NCBI GenBank assembly: GCA_024405255.1 | Contig: JAKSOY010000003.1 | Coordinates: 1 to 58,790 of the forward strand | Length of the DNA stretch: 58,790 nucleotides | Source of the DNA: Kiritimatiellia bacterium | GTDB taxonomy: Bacteria; Verrucomicrobiota; Kiritimatiellia; RFP12; UBA1067 | Direction of reading: 5' to 3' | Part shown: piece after piece, positions 16,501-27,890 of the stretch | Numbering within the stretch: the stretch's first letter is position 1 | How the letters are laid out: each line of letters opens with the position of its first letter | The notes under the pieces: generated by a model | Told to the model about the DNA's origin: nothing | The model's input: the letters and a program-made list of their open reading frames with translations, nothing else | Database searches by the model: none | Made by a program: the position numbers and the translations under genes

Positions 16501-18963
16501 ATGATAATCAAGCTCATGTTGAAGGGCCTCGCCCGCGGCAAGGCGCGCTTTGCGTGCGCCGTGGCGGGTATTGCCGCAGCCGGCGGCGCCGTGATGTTCA
16601 TGTTCTCGCTGATGGCGACCAATGCGGCACAGGCCCCTGCGCTTGCGTTACGTGCGACGGCGCCCTGGGCCGCCTGGGAGATTCAACGCGACTCGGAAAG
16701 GGGACAGTCCCCCTCGCAGGCGGCACAGGAAAGACCCCGCGGACCGAAAAGGGGACAGACCCCTCAGAAAAGGGGACAGTCCCCTCGTTCAACGGCGAAC
16801 GCGGATCTGACCCTTGATCTGGTTGCGCTGCAGCTCGACTATCGTCCGGGCGGGCGGGTGTTGCAAGGTCCGCCCATGCGCGCCGTCGTAGCCAGGTCCC
16901 CGAAAGAGAATCCCTATGCCGCCACCCGTCTCGTCGAAGGACGCTGGGTGAATCCGGCGGCCCCGGAATTCGAAATCGTCTGTACGCAGAACACGCTGAA
17001 GCGATTTGGCCATGGAACGCCGCCGCCTGTCGGAACGGACATCAAGTTCGTGGGCGAGCAGGGAACGATGACGGCGAAAATCGTCGGCTATCTCGCGGAG
17101 ACGAAACTGCCGATGGGCTGGCCAGGCGTCTTTGCGAATGAGGCCGCCTTCGGCGCGCTCAAAAACGAAACGCACGGGCGAATTTCCTTCTATCGCAATA
17201 TGCCGGCCGAAGCTGCTGGTGAGGACGGAACGCGCTTCCTGACGGCCAAAAGCGAAACAGTTGTTGCGATGTTCAAGGGCGATGAACAGCGTCGCATGGA
17301 CTATGCGCGTCCCCTGATGCTGGTAGCCGCCGTGTTGACGGCGCTGTGTCTTCTGGTCAATTCGCTTCTTCTTTCGGTGGAGTCGAATCGACGCGCGTTC
17401 GCCCAGTTGCGGATGGTTGGACTGACGCGCCGTGGCGTGGTTGCCTTGGTGGCGGCGGAATCGTTCCTGGCCACGCTCGTGGGATGGACGCTTGGTTCTC
17501 TTGGCGCCAAAGTCGCCTTGGACATCTATGTGGCCGCAGATCCTGTGGCGTTCCCCGTCGGGGCCGTCTCCGCGTGGACGGCGCTTCGTGTCTCCGGACT
17601 CATTGCGCTGGTCGTGGCATTTGTGGCAGTTCTATTTGCGCTTCGTCCGGCTCTTCAGGTGCGGCCGCTGGATGCAATCGATCTGCGTACGACCCAGCGG
17701 CGCCGCGGCATGGCGGTTGCGTTCGCCTGCGGGTTTGCAGCATTCGTCGCCGTCGAAGTCTGGGGCGCCTCCTTGATGCGCGCGTTCGTGCCGAGTGAAG
17801 AATGGCCGGACGCCATTGTCTCCATTCTGCCGGAAGGGGTGAGTTCATTCGATGTCGAAAAACTCCGGAAGCTGCCAGGCGTCCAGCGCATCTCGGAGTT
17901 GTGTCCGTTGCAGCTCGACTTCGATCCGCCGGAGGCGATGGCGATGCCGATGCGCGTCGAACGCGGCGGCGACATGCCGCGTATGGGACGCGGGAATGGT
18001 CCGCGTCGGCCGATGAATCGCAATGCGCTGTTCCTCGCGGCCGAGTGGTTGCCGAAATTCAAATTCCTTGAAGGCACTTGGGACGAGGCGCAGCAGGCGA
18101 TTCTCTCCTCCGATGCGTGCGTGATCACCGAGATGATGAGTCGCGCGCGCAATCTGCACAAGGGCGACAAACTGCGTGTGGCCTTGCCGGGAAGAGGTCC
18201 CCGCCAGGCGGTCGAACTGCCGATTGCGGCGGTTGTCGATCTCAACTGGCACATGGTGACGAGCCGCGGACTCGTGCGCGGACGCAATGGCGCACCGGTG
18301 ATGACGGATGGCCCCGTCTTCGTTTCCTTCGACACGATCGAATCGCTCGATGCGCGTCCGGCGGCGATGACGAAGATGACGCATTTGTGGGTCGAGTACG
18401 ATCCGGCGTTCCTGAAAGAGAAGGGTGTTTTCCCGGCGGGACGCGCGCTCGAGAATTCAATCGCGCAGGCACTTGATCTGGCGTCTTCGCAGTCCGCGCG
18501 CGAGACGCATTCGACGGTTCGTCTGCACGCGCGCGATGAGATTGCGGACGGCACGCTTGCCCACGGTTCGGATGTCATCGGCCAGGCGGCGCGTGTTCCC
18601 TTTGTCTTTCTCGCGATCCTCTCGCTCGGTTTCATTGCGATGCTCGTAGCGGATGCCGAAGCGCGTTCTCGCGAGTGGACCGTTCTGCGTGCTGTCGGCG
18701 CGACGCAAGGACAGCTCACACGGCGGCTTGCGTTTCAGGCGGTGAAGACGGCGTTCTGGGGCGTTCTGTCCGGACTTCCCCTGGGCTCGCTTGCCGGCTG
18801 GCTCTTCACGTTCAAGACGGGCAACTGGCCCGGGTTGCCGCATTATTTCGTGTTGCCGTGGCAGGTGGTGGGCGAAGGCACATTGGGGGCGTTCCTCTTT
18901 GTGCTCGTTCTGGCGCTTCCGACGGCGCGGATGATCATCCGTCGGCAAGGACGGAGGCGATAG
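16501..18963 (+). CDS. FtsX/MacB-type ABC transporter permease
   Basis: 820 residues with a first span at about 17-39, a periplasmic region, a group of three spans (about 270-395), another span, a second periplasmic region (about 420-690) and three spans at the end: two FtsX modules as in LolCE/MacB-like permeases. It probably moves a lipid, lipoprotein or peptide, powered by a separate ATPase that is not next to it. Residues about 62-98 (RGQSP, KRGQT, KRGQS) are encoded by a cluster of GGGGACAGTCCCC palindromes and look like an in-frame insertion just after span 1. The start lies about 40 bases after the previous terminator. Confidence 0.8.
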   Translation: MIIKLMLKGLARGKARFACAVAGIAAAGGAVMFMFSLMATNAAQAPALALRATAPWAAWEIQRDSERGQSPSQAAQERPRGPKRGQTPQKRGQSPRSTANADLTLDLVALQLDYRPGGRVLQGPPMRAVVARSPKENPYAATRLVEGRWVNPAAPEFEIVCTQNTLKRFGHGTPPPVGTDIKFVGEQGTMTAKIVGYLAETKLPMGWPGVFANEAAFGALKNETHGRISFYRNMPAEAAGEDGTRFLTAKSETVVAMFKGDEQRRMDYARPLMLVAAVLTALCLLVNSLLLSVESNRRAFAQLRMVGLTRRGVVALVAAESFLATLVGWTLGSLGAKVALDIYVAADPVAFPVGAVSAWTALRVSGLIALVVAFVAVLFALRPALQVRPLDAIDLRTTQRRRGMAVAFACGFAAFVAVEVWGASLMRAFVPSEEWPDAIVSILPEGVSSFDVEKLRKLPGVQRISELCPLQLDFDPPEAMAMPMRVERGGDMPRMGRGNGPRRPMNRNALFLAAEWLPKFKFLEGTWDEAQQAILSSDACVITEMMSRARNLHKGDKLRVALPGRGPRQAVELPIAAVVDLNWHMVTSRGLVRGRNGAPVMTDGPVFVSFDTIESLDARPAAMTKMTHLWVEYDPAFLKEKGVFPAGRALENSIAQALDLASSQSARETHSTVRLHARDEIADGTLAHGSDVIGQAARVPFVFLAILSLGFIAMLVADAEARSREWTVLRAVGATQGQLTRRLAFQAVKTAFWGVLSGLPLGSLAGWLFTFKTGNWPGLPHYFVLPWQVVGEGTLGAFLFVLVLALPTARMIIRRQGRRR
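16696..16786. repeat. Cluster of three GGGGACAGTCCCC palindromes inside a gene
   Basis: Copies at 16700-16712 and 16772-16784 are exact; 16751-16763 reads GGGGACAGACCCC. Each is preceded by AAAGG or AAAAGG. They resemble the short palindromes mobilised by REP-associated Y1 transposases in other bacteria, but no such transposase is in the window. The reading frame is kept throughout. Confidence 0.8.
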
Positions 18964-19938
18964 GTGAAAGCGTGGTTCGAATTCTTCCGTCTCCCGAATC
19001 TGCCGACGGCACCGGGCGATGCGCTTGCGGGCGCGGCCTTTCTCCTGGCGGCACTGCCGGAAGTCTTTTCGGCGACACCGGAGCGGATCCTCGCCGCCGG
19101 CGGTGCTGCATTGTTTTTCTATTTGTTCGGCTTGGCGGACAATGACATTGTCGGACTTGCCTTCGACCGCGAGCATGCGCCGATGCGTCCGCTTCCGCGT
19201 GGTGCGATTTCGCTCGGCGCCGCGCGATTGGCGCGGGTGTTCTGTCTGATCGCCGCTGCGGCGTGTGGCGGATGTGCGCGTCTGCCGCTCATCTGGTGGT
19301 GCGTGGCGGCGGCCCTTGTGGGCATGATCTGCCTCTACAATCGCGTGAAGGGTACAATCTTCATGGGCCTTTGCCGAGGACTGAGCCTGCTGGCCGGCGG
19401 CGCGTCCGTCTATCGGTCGGGAACGCTTCGTCTGCCGGTCGTGTTCACCGTCGGCGATCCCGGTTTGAGCGTGGTGGTCGGGGCCTTCGCGCTCGCGTTC
19501 GTCGCACTTGGGTGGACGCTTTACATCGCCGCCGTCACAAAGCTTTCGGAAGGCGAAGAGTGCGCCTCGGAAGGACTGGGGAACCGCCGGTATGTATTGG
19601 GACTTGCGGCATTCGTACCGTTGCTTGCGCTTGTTCCCGTCGTCTGTTATCGGCTGCAGCTTCCGGACCCCAATCTGACGCTGCGGTTTCTGCTGTTGCC
19701 GATTTTCGGAAGTTTCTGGACGTTCATCACCTGGTGTGCCGCCGTGTCGCCTCTCTGGTTTCCGCATGGTCCGGCTGAACGCCGACGGGCGGTCGGACAG
19801 ACGATCGGTGCGCTTCTCTATCTTCAAGTCGGTTTCATGTTGATGGCGTCGTACTCGATCTTCGTCATTCTCGCCGTTCTCTTTCTGGTGAGTGCGCGTC
19901 TCATCCGCCGTCTCGCGCCAACCATCTCCGGTTCCTGA
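18964..19938 (+). CDS. UbiA-family (EboC-like) membrane prenyltransferase homologue
   Basis: 324 residues with about eight membrane spans. The start RLPNLPTAPGDALAG and the block DNDIVGLAFDREHAPMRPLPRG match UbiA-type enzymes, which join a prenyl diphosphate to an aromatic or other acceptor in the membrane. The usual first Mg-binding motif NDxxDxxxD reads NDxxGxxxD here, and the second aspartate motif is not evident (YNRVKGTIFMGLCRG instead), so catalysis may be altered or lost. GTG start directly after the permease stop (TAG-GTG), implying coupling. The substrate is unknown. Confidence 0.65.
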   Translation: MKAWFEFFRLPNLPTAPGDALAGAAFLLAALPEVFSATPERILAAGGAALFFYLFGLADNDIVGLAFDREHAPMRPLPRGAISLGAARLARVFCLIAAAACGGCARLPLIWWCVAAALVGMICLYNRVKGTIFMGLCRGLSLLAGGASVYRSGTLRLPVVFTVGDPGLSVVVGAFALAFVALGWTLYIAAVTKLSEGEECASEGLGNRRYVLGLAAFVPLLALVPVVCYRLQLPDPNLTLRFLLLPIFGSFWTFITWCAAVSPLWFPHGPAERRRAVGQTIGALLYLQVGFMLMASYSIFVILAVLFLVSARLIRRLAPTISGS

Positions 19939-19979
19939 CATTGGACGTAGTCCGGTCTCTTCTTCACGCGCGCGTGCGC

Positions 19980-22510
<2,531 letters not shown>

Positions 22511-22512
22511 AG

Positions 22513-23868
22513 TTGAAATGGCTCGTCTATAACTGTCTCTTCTTCGTCGCCTACCTGGCGATGATGCCGTCGTTCCTGATTCGCATGAAACGGCGCGGCG
22601 GCTACAAGGCGCGCATGGGGGACCGGTTCGGCAAGTATCCGGACGAGATCGTGGCGCGCCTTCGGGCGAATGCGGAGAAGGGGCCGATCTGGATTCATGC
22701 GGTGTCGGTCGGCGAAGTGCAAGTGGCCGCCCAGCTCATGCGGGCCTTGCGCGAACGCGATGCTTCGGTCCGCTTCGTCTTCTCGACCACGTCCTCGACG
22801 GGATGGAAGACTGCCGAGACGGAACTTGCGAAATTGAAGACAGCGGGCTTGGGATCCGAGGACGACGTGCTGATCTACAATCCGCTCGATTTCGGCGGGT
22901 GCGTGAAACGCGCGTTGGAACTGATTCAGCCGCGTGCGGTCATTCTCACGGAAACCGAGATCTGGCCAAACTTCATTCGTGCCATCCATGCGCGCGGGTT
23001 GTCGCTCTATCTGGTGAATGCGCGCATCTCCGATCACAGTGCGCCGCGCTACAAGTCCCTGCGCTGGTTCTTCGGCGAGGTCTTCCGTTGTTTCACGAAA
23101 ATCTATGTGCAGAGCGAATTGGATGCCCAGCGCCTCCGTGACGCGGGTGCGAATCCGGATGTGCTGCAGGTGACCGGGTCGTTCAAGTTCGATGTAGCGC
23201 ATCGGAATCCGGCGAAAGAGAAGGAACTCGCCGAATGGATCGGACACGACGTCCTCCTTTTGGGTGGCAGCACATGGCCGGGTGAAGACGAGGCGCTGCT
23301 GCGGATCTACAAGGAACTTCAGAAGACGCACCCTGAGGTGACGCTCGTCATTGCGCCACGCCATTTTGAAAAAGCCGATGCCGTCGAGGCGAACATCACG
23401 GCGGCGGGGTTCGACTGCATCCGTCGTTCGCGTGCGTTGAAGCAGACGAGTTCCGATTCGCGTTCGCAAGCGAACGTGACGCATCCTGTCTACCTCTGCG
23501 ACACGACGGGCGAGATGATGGGGCTCTTCGGCATTTCGACGGTTGCGTTTGTCGGGAAGAGCCTGTGTGCCCACGGGAGCCAGAATATGATCGAGCCGTG
23601 TCTCTGCGGCAAGCCGACCGTGGTGGGGCCCTACACCGAGAATTTCCGTCCGGTCATGAGCGATCTGCTGGCCTCGCAGGCGTTGGTGCAGGTTCCGGAC
23701 GAAGCGGCGTTGCAGCGCGAAATCATTCGTTTCTTCGACGATCCGGCGGCGCGTGCTGCGCAAGGTACGCGTGCGACACAGGCGGTCCAGCGGCGCTGTG
23801 GAGTTGTGGGGCGCTGTGCGGATGAACTTTTGAAGGCGCTCGGCTATTCGAGCAAGGAGAGTACATGA
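22513..23868 (+). CDS. waaA: 3-deoxy-D-manno-octulosonic acid (Kdo) transferase
   Basis: Adds Kdo from CMP-Kdo to lipid A precursor on the inner face of the inner membrane. An N-terminal membrane anchor precedes the GT-B fold; signatures are WIHAVSVGEV, FSTTSSTGWKTAE, ILTETEIWPN, VTGSFKFD and FVGKSLCAHGSQNMIEPCLCGKP. 451 residues, slightly longer than usual. The only reasonable start is TTG 22513, three bases after the gyrB stop, without a clear ribosome site, so coupling to gyrB is likely. It overlaps the next gene by four bases (ATGA). Confidence 0.93.
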   Translation: MKWLVYNCLFFVAYLAMMPSFLIRMKRRGGYKARMGDRFGKYPDEIVARLRANAEKGPIWIHAVSVGEVQVAAQLMRALRERDASVRFVFSTTSSTGWKTAETELAKLKTAGLGSEDDVLIYNPLDFGGCVKRALELIQPRAVILTETEIWPNFIRAIHARGLSLYLVNARISDHSAPRYKSLRWFFGEVFRCFTKIYVQSELDAQRLRDAGANPDVLQVTGSFKFDVAHRNPAKEKELAEWIGHDVLLLGGSTWPGEDEALLRIYKELQKTHPEVTLVIAPRHFEKADAVEANITAAGFDCIRRSRALKQTSSDSRSQANVTHPVYLCDTTGEMMGLFGISTVAFVGKSLCAHGSQNMIEPCLCGKPTVVGPYTENFRPVMSDLLASQALVQVPDEAALQREIIRFFDDPAARAAQGTRATQAVQRRCGVVGRCADELLKALGYSSKEST

Positions 23869-25721
23869 ACTGGGGCGTTTTTGACTATGCCGGTTCGACG
23901 GCACTGGCCTGGACGGCCTATCTCGTGTCGCTCGCGGTCGTGTTGACGATTCTCGGAGGGAGCGTGTGGCTGCTCCTCCGCCGCAAGTGGATTTGGGCGG
24001 CCTATCCCTTGCCGCTCCTGATCGTCTGGGGCATCCTGTGGGGCATCTTCGGGGCGCGTCTCGATCACGCGTGGCTCTACTTGCAGGAAAATGCCCTTCG
24101 CTCGTATGGCACTTACACGGCCCTCACGTTTGCGACCGCCTTTTTGCCGACGAGCGGAGAGACGGGACGCGGGGCGCTGATGCATGTGGCCACGCGCGAT
24201 TCGGGATTTGCGAAAGGCAAGCCCGCCTCCGTCGAACGTAAAGACGGACATCTCTTCGCGCACTTCGATGACGAAGACTATCCGGGCGGCGTGACCACCT
24301 ACGATGGACGCCCCGTCGATACAGGCTTCCGTTTCCGCAGTACGCGGTTGCTGGTGTCCCTGATCCCCTATTTTGAAATGCCGCAGGCCAAGTCCGCGCG
24401 TGTCATCGGCGATGAAGCCTGGCTGTATGAAAAGCCCTTGGCCGAGGCGGGACTTACCCTGCAGACGGCGAAGGACGATGCGCCGGTGGACATCCTCCTC
24501 GTGGCACCGGGTCCGGATTGGCAAGTCGGTGCCGACACGCCCTCGGCGGCGACGTGGAAGAAGCTTGCCGCGCGCCTCTCGAAGGGTGGCGTGGCGGCGC
24601 TACACATCAACGCACGCCTGCTTTCACAGGCGCGTTTCAAGGCGCTGCTGGCCGATTTCCGGGCGACCTTCATCCACTATCATCTGTGGTGCACAGGACG
24701 ATACGACTACCTTTTGACATCCGGACGGAACGTCCTTGCCGACGAGGCGGCGGATCTTTTCGACCAGCCCAAACCGTATGCGGCCTTTGTTTCGGCGGAC
24801 GCCGTCTCGCCGGCCGAGCTCTTTGCGTGCTATGTGGGAACCGATTATGAAGTCGATCCCGTATTCTTTGAAATTCCAGTTGAATCGCGTCGGCAAGTCG
24901 TGTGGACGGCACCGCGCCTGGCGTTCTCGCCATCGCCGACGAATCATCTCGCAGCGATTCGTCCGGGAATCGTCACCCCGTATTATGTGCCGTCGCTCGC
25001 CTGGCTCAAACAGGGGATGCTCGATAAAGACGTCTTCAAGTCGCTCACGAACGCCATGCATCAGGCCCAGGCCGCCCGGCGCGAAGCGTTGCTGGGGTTT
25101 GACGAAGCGGATCGCGGCGCGTCCACGAACGCGATCGAGCATTGGTCGACCGCTGCGAAAGTCAATCCGCGCGATCCGCTGCTGCGGTCGTTGGCGGACT
25201 CGCTTGACCTGGAAGGGCGTCGGTTCCTGCGCATCGGAAATGTCAATGCGGCGATCCAGTGCTATGAAAACCGGTTGCTGATTCGTCCGGAGGATGTTGC
25301 GGCCGTACACAACTTCGGCGTGTGCTTGCGCAAGAGCGGCCACCACGATGTCGCGGCGACGATTTTCGCGAAGGCCGTGACGATGGCGCCGGATGTGGAC
25401 GAACATCGTCTTGAACTGATCGAATGCTGTGCGGCGAGCCACAAAGAGGACATCGCGTGCCGTCAGCTCGATGTGCTGATGAAGCGTCATCCGGCGGATC
25501 CCGCGCTCAAGATGCGTGCCGCCAAGCTGCTGTGCCTGCGTAGCAACAAGGCCCGGGACGAGACGCGTGCGATCAGTTTGGCCGAAGAAGCTGTCAGATT
25601 GACGGGCTGGAAAGACCGTGCCTATGTACAGGCCCTCGCCGACGTGTACATCGATTCAGGTCGGTCGCTTCTAGGACTTGGTCTTAAAAAGAAAATGAAA
25701 GAAATGAGGTTCGACAAATGA
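23865..25721 (+). CDS. Membrane protein with spermidine-synthase-like and TPR regions, function unknown
   Basis: 618 residues. Two or three membrane spans lie in the first 75 residues (around 18-37 and 44-66). A region of about 200-330 (VDILLVAPGPDW, LSKGGVAALHIN) resembles the second half of the Rossmann domain of spermidine-synthase-like proteins, without a visible AdoMet glycine loop. TPR-like repeats occupy about 420-600. ATGA overlaps at both ends place it in one unit with waaA and the following lipoprotein, which hints at an envelope role. No activity can be assigned. Confidence 0.6.
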   Translation: MNWGVFDYAGSTALAWTAYLVSLAVVLTILGGSVWLLLRRKWIWAAYPLPLLIVWGILWGIFGARLDHAWLYLQENALRSYGTYTALTFATAFLPTSGETGRGALMHVATRDSGFAKGKPASVERKDGHLFAHFDDEDYPGGVTTYDGRPVDTGFRFRSTRLLVSLIPYFEMPQAKSARVIGDEAWLYEKPLAEAGLTLQTAKDDAPVDILLVAPGPDWQVGADTPSAATWKKLAARLSKGGVAALHINARLLSQARFKALLADFRATFIHYHLWCTGRYDYLLTSGRNVLADEAADLFDQPKPYAAFVSADAVSPAELFACYVGTDYEVDPVFFEIPVESRRQVVWTAPRLAFSPSPTNHLAAIRPGIVTPYYVPSLAWLKQGMLDKDVFKSLTNAMHQAQAARREALLGFDEADRGASTNAIEHWSTAAKVNPRDPLLRSLADSLDLEGRRFLRIGNVNAAIQCYENRLLIRPEDVAAVHNFGVCLRKSGHHDVAATIFAKAVTMAPDVDEHRLELIECCAASHKEDIACRQLDVLMKRHPADPALKMRAAKLLCLRSNKARDETRAISLAEEAVRLTGWKDRAYVQALADVYIDSGRSLLGLGLKKKMKEMRFDK

Positions 25722-26428
25722 AAAAGATGTTCCTGATCGTGCCGTTGTTCCTGCTGGCCGGCTGCTTCACGTTGAAGCAGACGGAAGTGCCGAACATTCA
25801 GCTCACGCAAGCTCCGGCGGGCCGTGACATCAAGGTCTCGTGTACGGGTTTTGCCGCCACCATCACGACATACGTGCCGGTGTACGGTTATCAGACAGCG
25901 TATGTGAGCCATGGTCCGTACTACCACCACGGCCGTCGTGGCTGGTATGGTGGCGGACACTATGAAACGACCACCTCGCAGACGCTTATTCCGCAGGTTC
26001 AGGCGAGCCAGGCCTATCTCACGCGGGCCCAGAATCTGCTGGAGGACGCCGGCTATCTGCTGTGGAAGAAGGCTTCGTTGAATGGGCTTCAGCCGGACTA
26101 CACGGTGGAAGTGACATTCGACGGACCCTTTGTCAAGGGGGACGAGCAGGCGGTTGAGTTCGCCTGGATGTTCCTCTCGGTCTTCTCGGCCGAATACTCC
26201 ACGCAGACCTGGACCGCCAAGTTGCGCATCCACGATGGGAAAACGGGGCGGATCGTTTTCAGCCAAGTCTACACGCAGAAGTTCGAAGACTGCGTCTGGT
26301 CGCCGCTCTTTTTCATCGGACTTGCCGGATATGCTGAAAATACGTTCAATTTCATGCAGAATTGGTGCTTAGGCGTCTTGACGGATCGCACGATGGCCGA
26401 TGCGACGGCTTTCCTTTCCACCAAGTAA
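25718..26428 (+). CDS. Hypothetical lipoprotein
   Basis: 236 residues starting MKKMFLIVPLFLLAGC, a clear lipobox with C16 lipidated. A Tyr/His/Gly-rich patch (YYHHGRRGWYGGGHY, about 68-82) is followed by a folded region with no recognised family. It overlaps the previous stop by four bases. The kdsA promoter lies in the gap that follows, so this gene ends its transcription unit. Outer-membrane or periplasmic location is inferred from the lipobox and the lipopolysaccharide neighbours. Confidence 0.65.
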   Translation: MKKMFLIVPLFLLAGCFTLKQTEVPNIQLTQAPAGRDIKVSCTGFAATITTYVPVYGYQTAYVSHGPYYHHGRRGWYGGGHYETTTSQTLIPQVQASQAYLTRAQNLLEDAGYLLWKKASLNGLQPDYTVEVTFDGPFVKGDEQAVEFAWMFLSVFSAEYSTQTWTAKLRIHDGKTGRIVFSQVYTQKFEDCVWSPLFFIGLAGYAENTFNFMQNWCLGVLTDRTMADATAFLSTK

Positions 26429-26434
26429 TTCGTC

Positions 26435-26463
26435 TTTAAAGGCGCTCGTTCTTTTGCTATAAT
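26435..26463 (+). promoter_or_regulatory. kdsA promoter
   Basis: Extended -10 TTTTGC-TATAAT (26452-26463) with a weak TTTAAA (26435-26440) 17 bases upstream. The leader to ATG 26493 contains AAGGAG. Confidence 0.7.
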
Positions 26464-26492
26464 ATTGGGGCAAGGAGCACGAGAAGTTCAAC

Positions 26493-27350
26493 ATGAAGAT
26501 TCGCAAAATCGATGTCGACCGTGGAGTCGCCTTTGGGGATGGGTCATTGACGTTCATCGCCGGGCCGTGTGTGATCGAGAGCCGCCGTATGGCTCTCGAT
26601 CTTGCGGCTCGTTTGGTGGAGGTTGCCAACGACCTTTCGGTGAACTATGTGTTCAAAGCCAGTTTTGACAAGGCCAATCGCACGAGTGTCGATTCGTTCC
26701 GCGGTCCCGGAATCGAGGAGGGACTCGACATTCTGGCGGAGATCCGCGAGACGTTCGAAGTGCCGGTGCTCACCGACGTGCATGAACCCTGGCAGTGCGC
26801 CCAGGCGGCAGCCGTGTGCGATGTGCTGCAGATTCCGGCCTTCCTCGCGCGGCAAACCGATCTTGTCGTCGCCGCGGGCGAAACGGGTGCCGTCATCAAT
26901 GTCAAGAAGGGCCAGTTCATGGCGCCTGAAGACATGGCCAACGTGGTGAAGAAAATCGAGTCGACCGGCAATCGGCGGATCGTCCTTTGCGAGCGCGGGG
27001 CGAGTTTCGGCTATCGCAATCTCGTTGCGGACATGCGGTCGTTGCTGATCATGCGCGAACTCGGCTATCCGGTCGTCTTCGACGCGACGCACTCCGTGCA
27101 GCGGCCGGGCGATCTGGGCACAGGATCGGGTGGCGACGGCAAGTATGCACCTGCATTGGCGCGCGCAGCCGTGGCGACGGGCATTGACGGCGTTTTCATG
27201 GAAACCCACGTCAACCCGAAGAAGGCGCTTTCCGATGCGGCGAATGCACTGCCGTTCCGTCAGGTGAAGGCTCTTTGGGAGAAGCTGTTGATGATCCATG
27301 AAGTCGTGACGAGTACGTGTACGTGCTGTGAGCACGAGGAACATGATTAA
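26493..27350 (+). CDS. kdsA: 3-deoxy-8-phosphooctulonate synthase (Kdo-8-P synthase)
   Basis: Condenses phosphoenolpyruvate with D-arabinose-5-phosphate to give Kdo-8-phosphate, the precursor of the sugar that WaaA transfers. TIM barrel with FIAGPCVIES, FKASFDKANRTS, GPGIEEGL, LTDVHEP, CERGASFGYRNLV, VFDATHSVQRPG and the C-terminal METHVNP. 285 residues, normal length. First gene of the run kdsA-lptC-lptA-lptB. The C-terminus CTCCEHEEHD is unusually cysteine- and acid-rich. Confidence 0.96.
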   Translation: MKIRKIDVDRGVAFGDGSLTFIAGPCVIESRRMALDLAARLVEVANDLSVNYVFKASFDKANRTSVDSFRGPGIEEGLDILAEIRETFEVPVLTDVHEPWQCAQAAAVCDVLQIPAFLARQTDLVVAAGETGAVINVKKGQFMAPEDMANVVKKIESTGNRRIVLCERGASFGYRNLVADMRSLLIMRELGYPVVFDATHSVQRPGDLGTGSGGDGKYAPALARAAVATGIDGVFMETHVNPKKALSDAANALPFRQVKALWEKLLMIHEVVTSTCTCCEHEEHD

Positions 27351-27365
27351 CGTTCAGGAGCGAAT

Positions 27366-27890
27366 TTGAAGAAACTCATTTCCATTTTGGCGATTCTACT
27401 GGCCTGCGGCGCCGGTGCGTTCTCGAGCGAGAAGTGGCTCGCGGAGCGCAGCGACGACTCGGACGTATTGCGTCTACGCGATGCGTTTGCCGTTTGCGCC
27501 AAGCGAATCAACGAAAAGCAGGAAGCCCCGGCCGAGAATGTGTCGATTCCGATCGAGTCCTTTAAGGACGGTACGGTCAAATCGCGCGTGACGGCGGCGC
27601 GTGCGCATGTCTTCGCCGATACCGGTTACATCTGGGGCGAGAACATCCGTGTGGAGCAGTATCGCGAAGACGGATCCGTCTATGCGTCGCTCGTTGCCGA
27701 AAACTGCATCGTCGACCGCAAGACGAAAAGCGGATGGGTTGCGGGGTCTGCCAAGATGGTCTACGGCGATGCCTCCGTCAAAGGACGCGGCATCTATTTT
27801 TCGCTCACGCGGGAGTTCATCAAGATCTTCTCGCAGTCAGAAATTCGAACAGGGCATAGTCGCCTTGATGCAGGGAGTCTATTGAAGTGA
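27366..27890 (+). CDS. LptC-like lipopolysaccharide-export periplasmic protein
   Basis: 174 residues; signal or anchor LISILAILLACGAGAFS at the N-terminus, then an OstA/LptC-type beta region (VKSRVTAARAHVFADTGYIWGENIRVEQY, GWVAGSAKMVYGDASVKGRGIYFS) in which each strand is followed by a mask-and-store pattern typical of beta-jellyroll Lpt proteins. Assigned LptC from its position immediately before lptA and lptB. TTG start with AGGAG six bases upstream. It shares GTGA with the next gene. Confidence 0.65.
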   Translation: MKKLISILAILLACGAGAFSSEKWLAERSDDSDVLRLRDAFAVCAKRINEKQEAPAENVSIPIESFKDGTVKSRVTAARAHVFADTGYIWGENIRVEQYREDGSVYASLVAENCIVDRKTKSGWVAGSAKMVYGDASVKGRGIYFSLTREFIKIFSQSEIRTGHSRLDAGSLLK

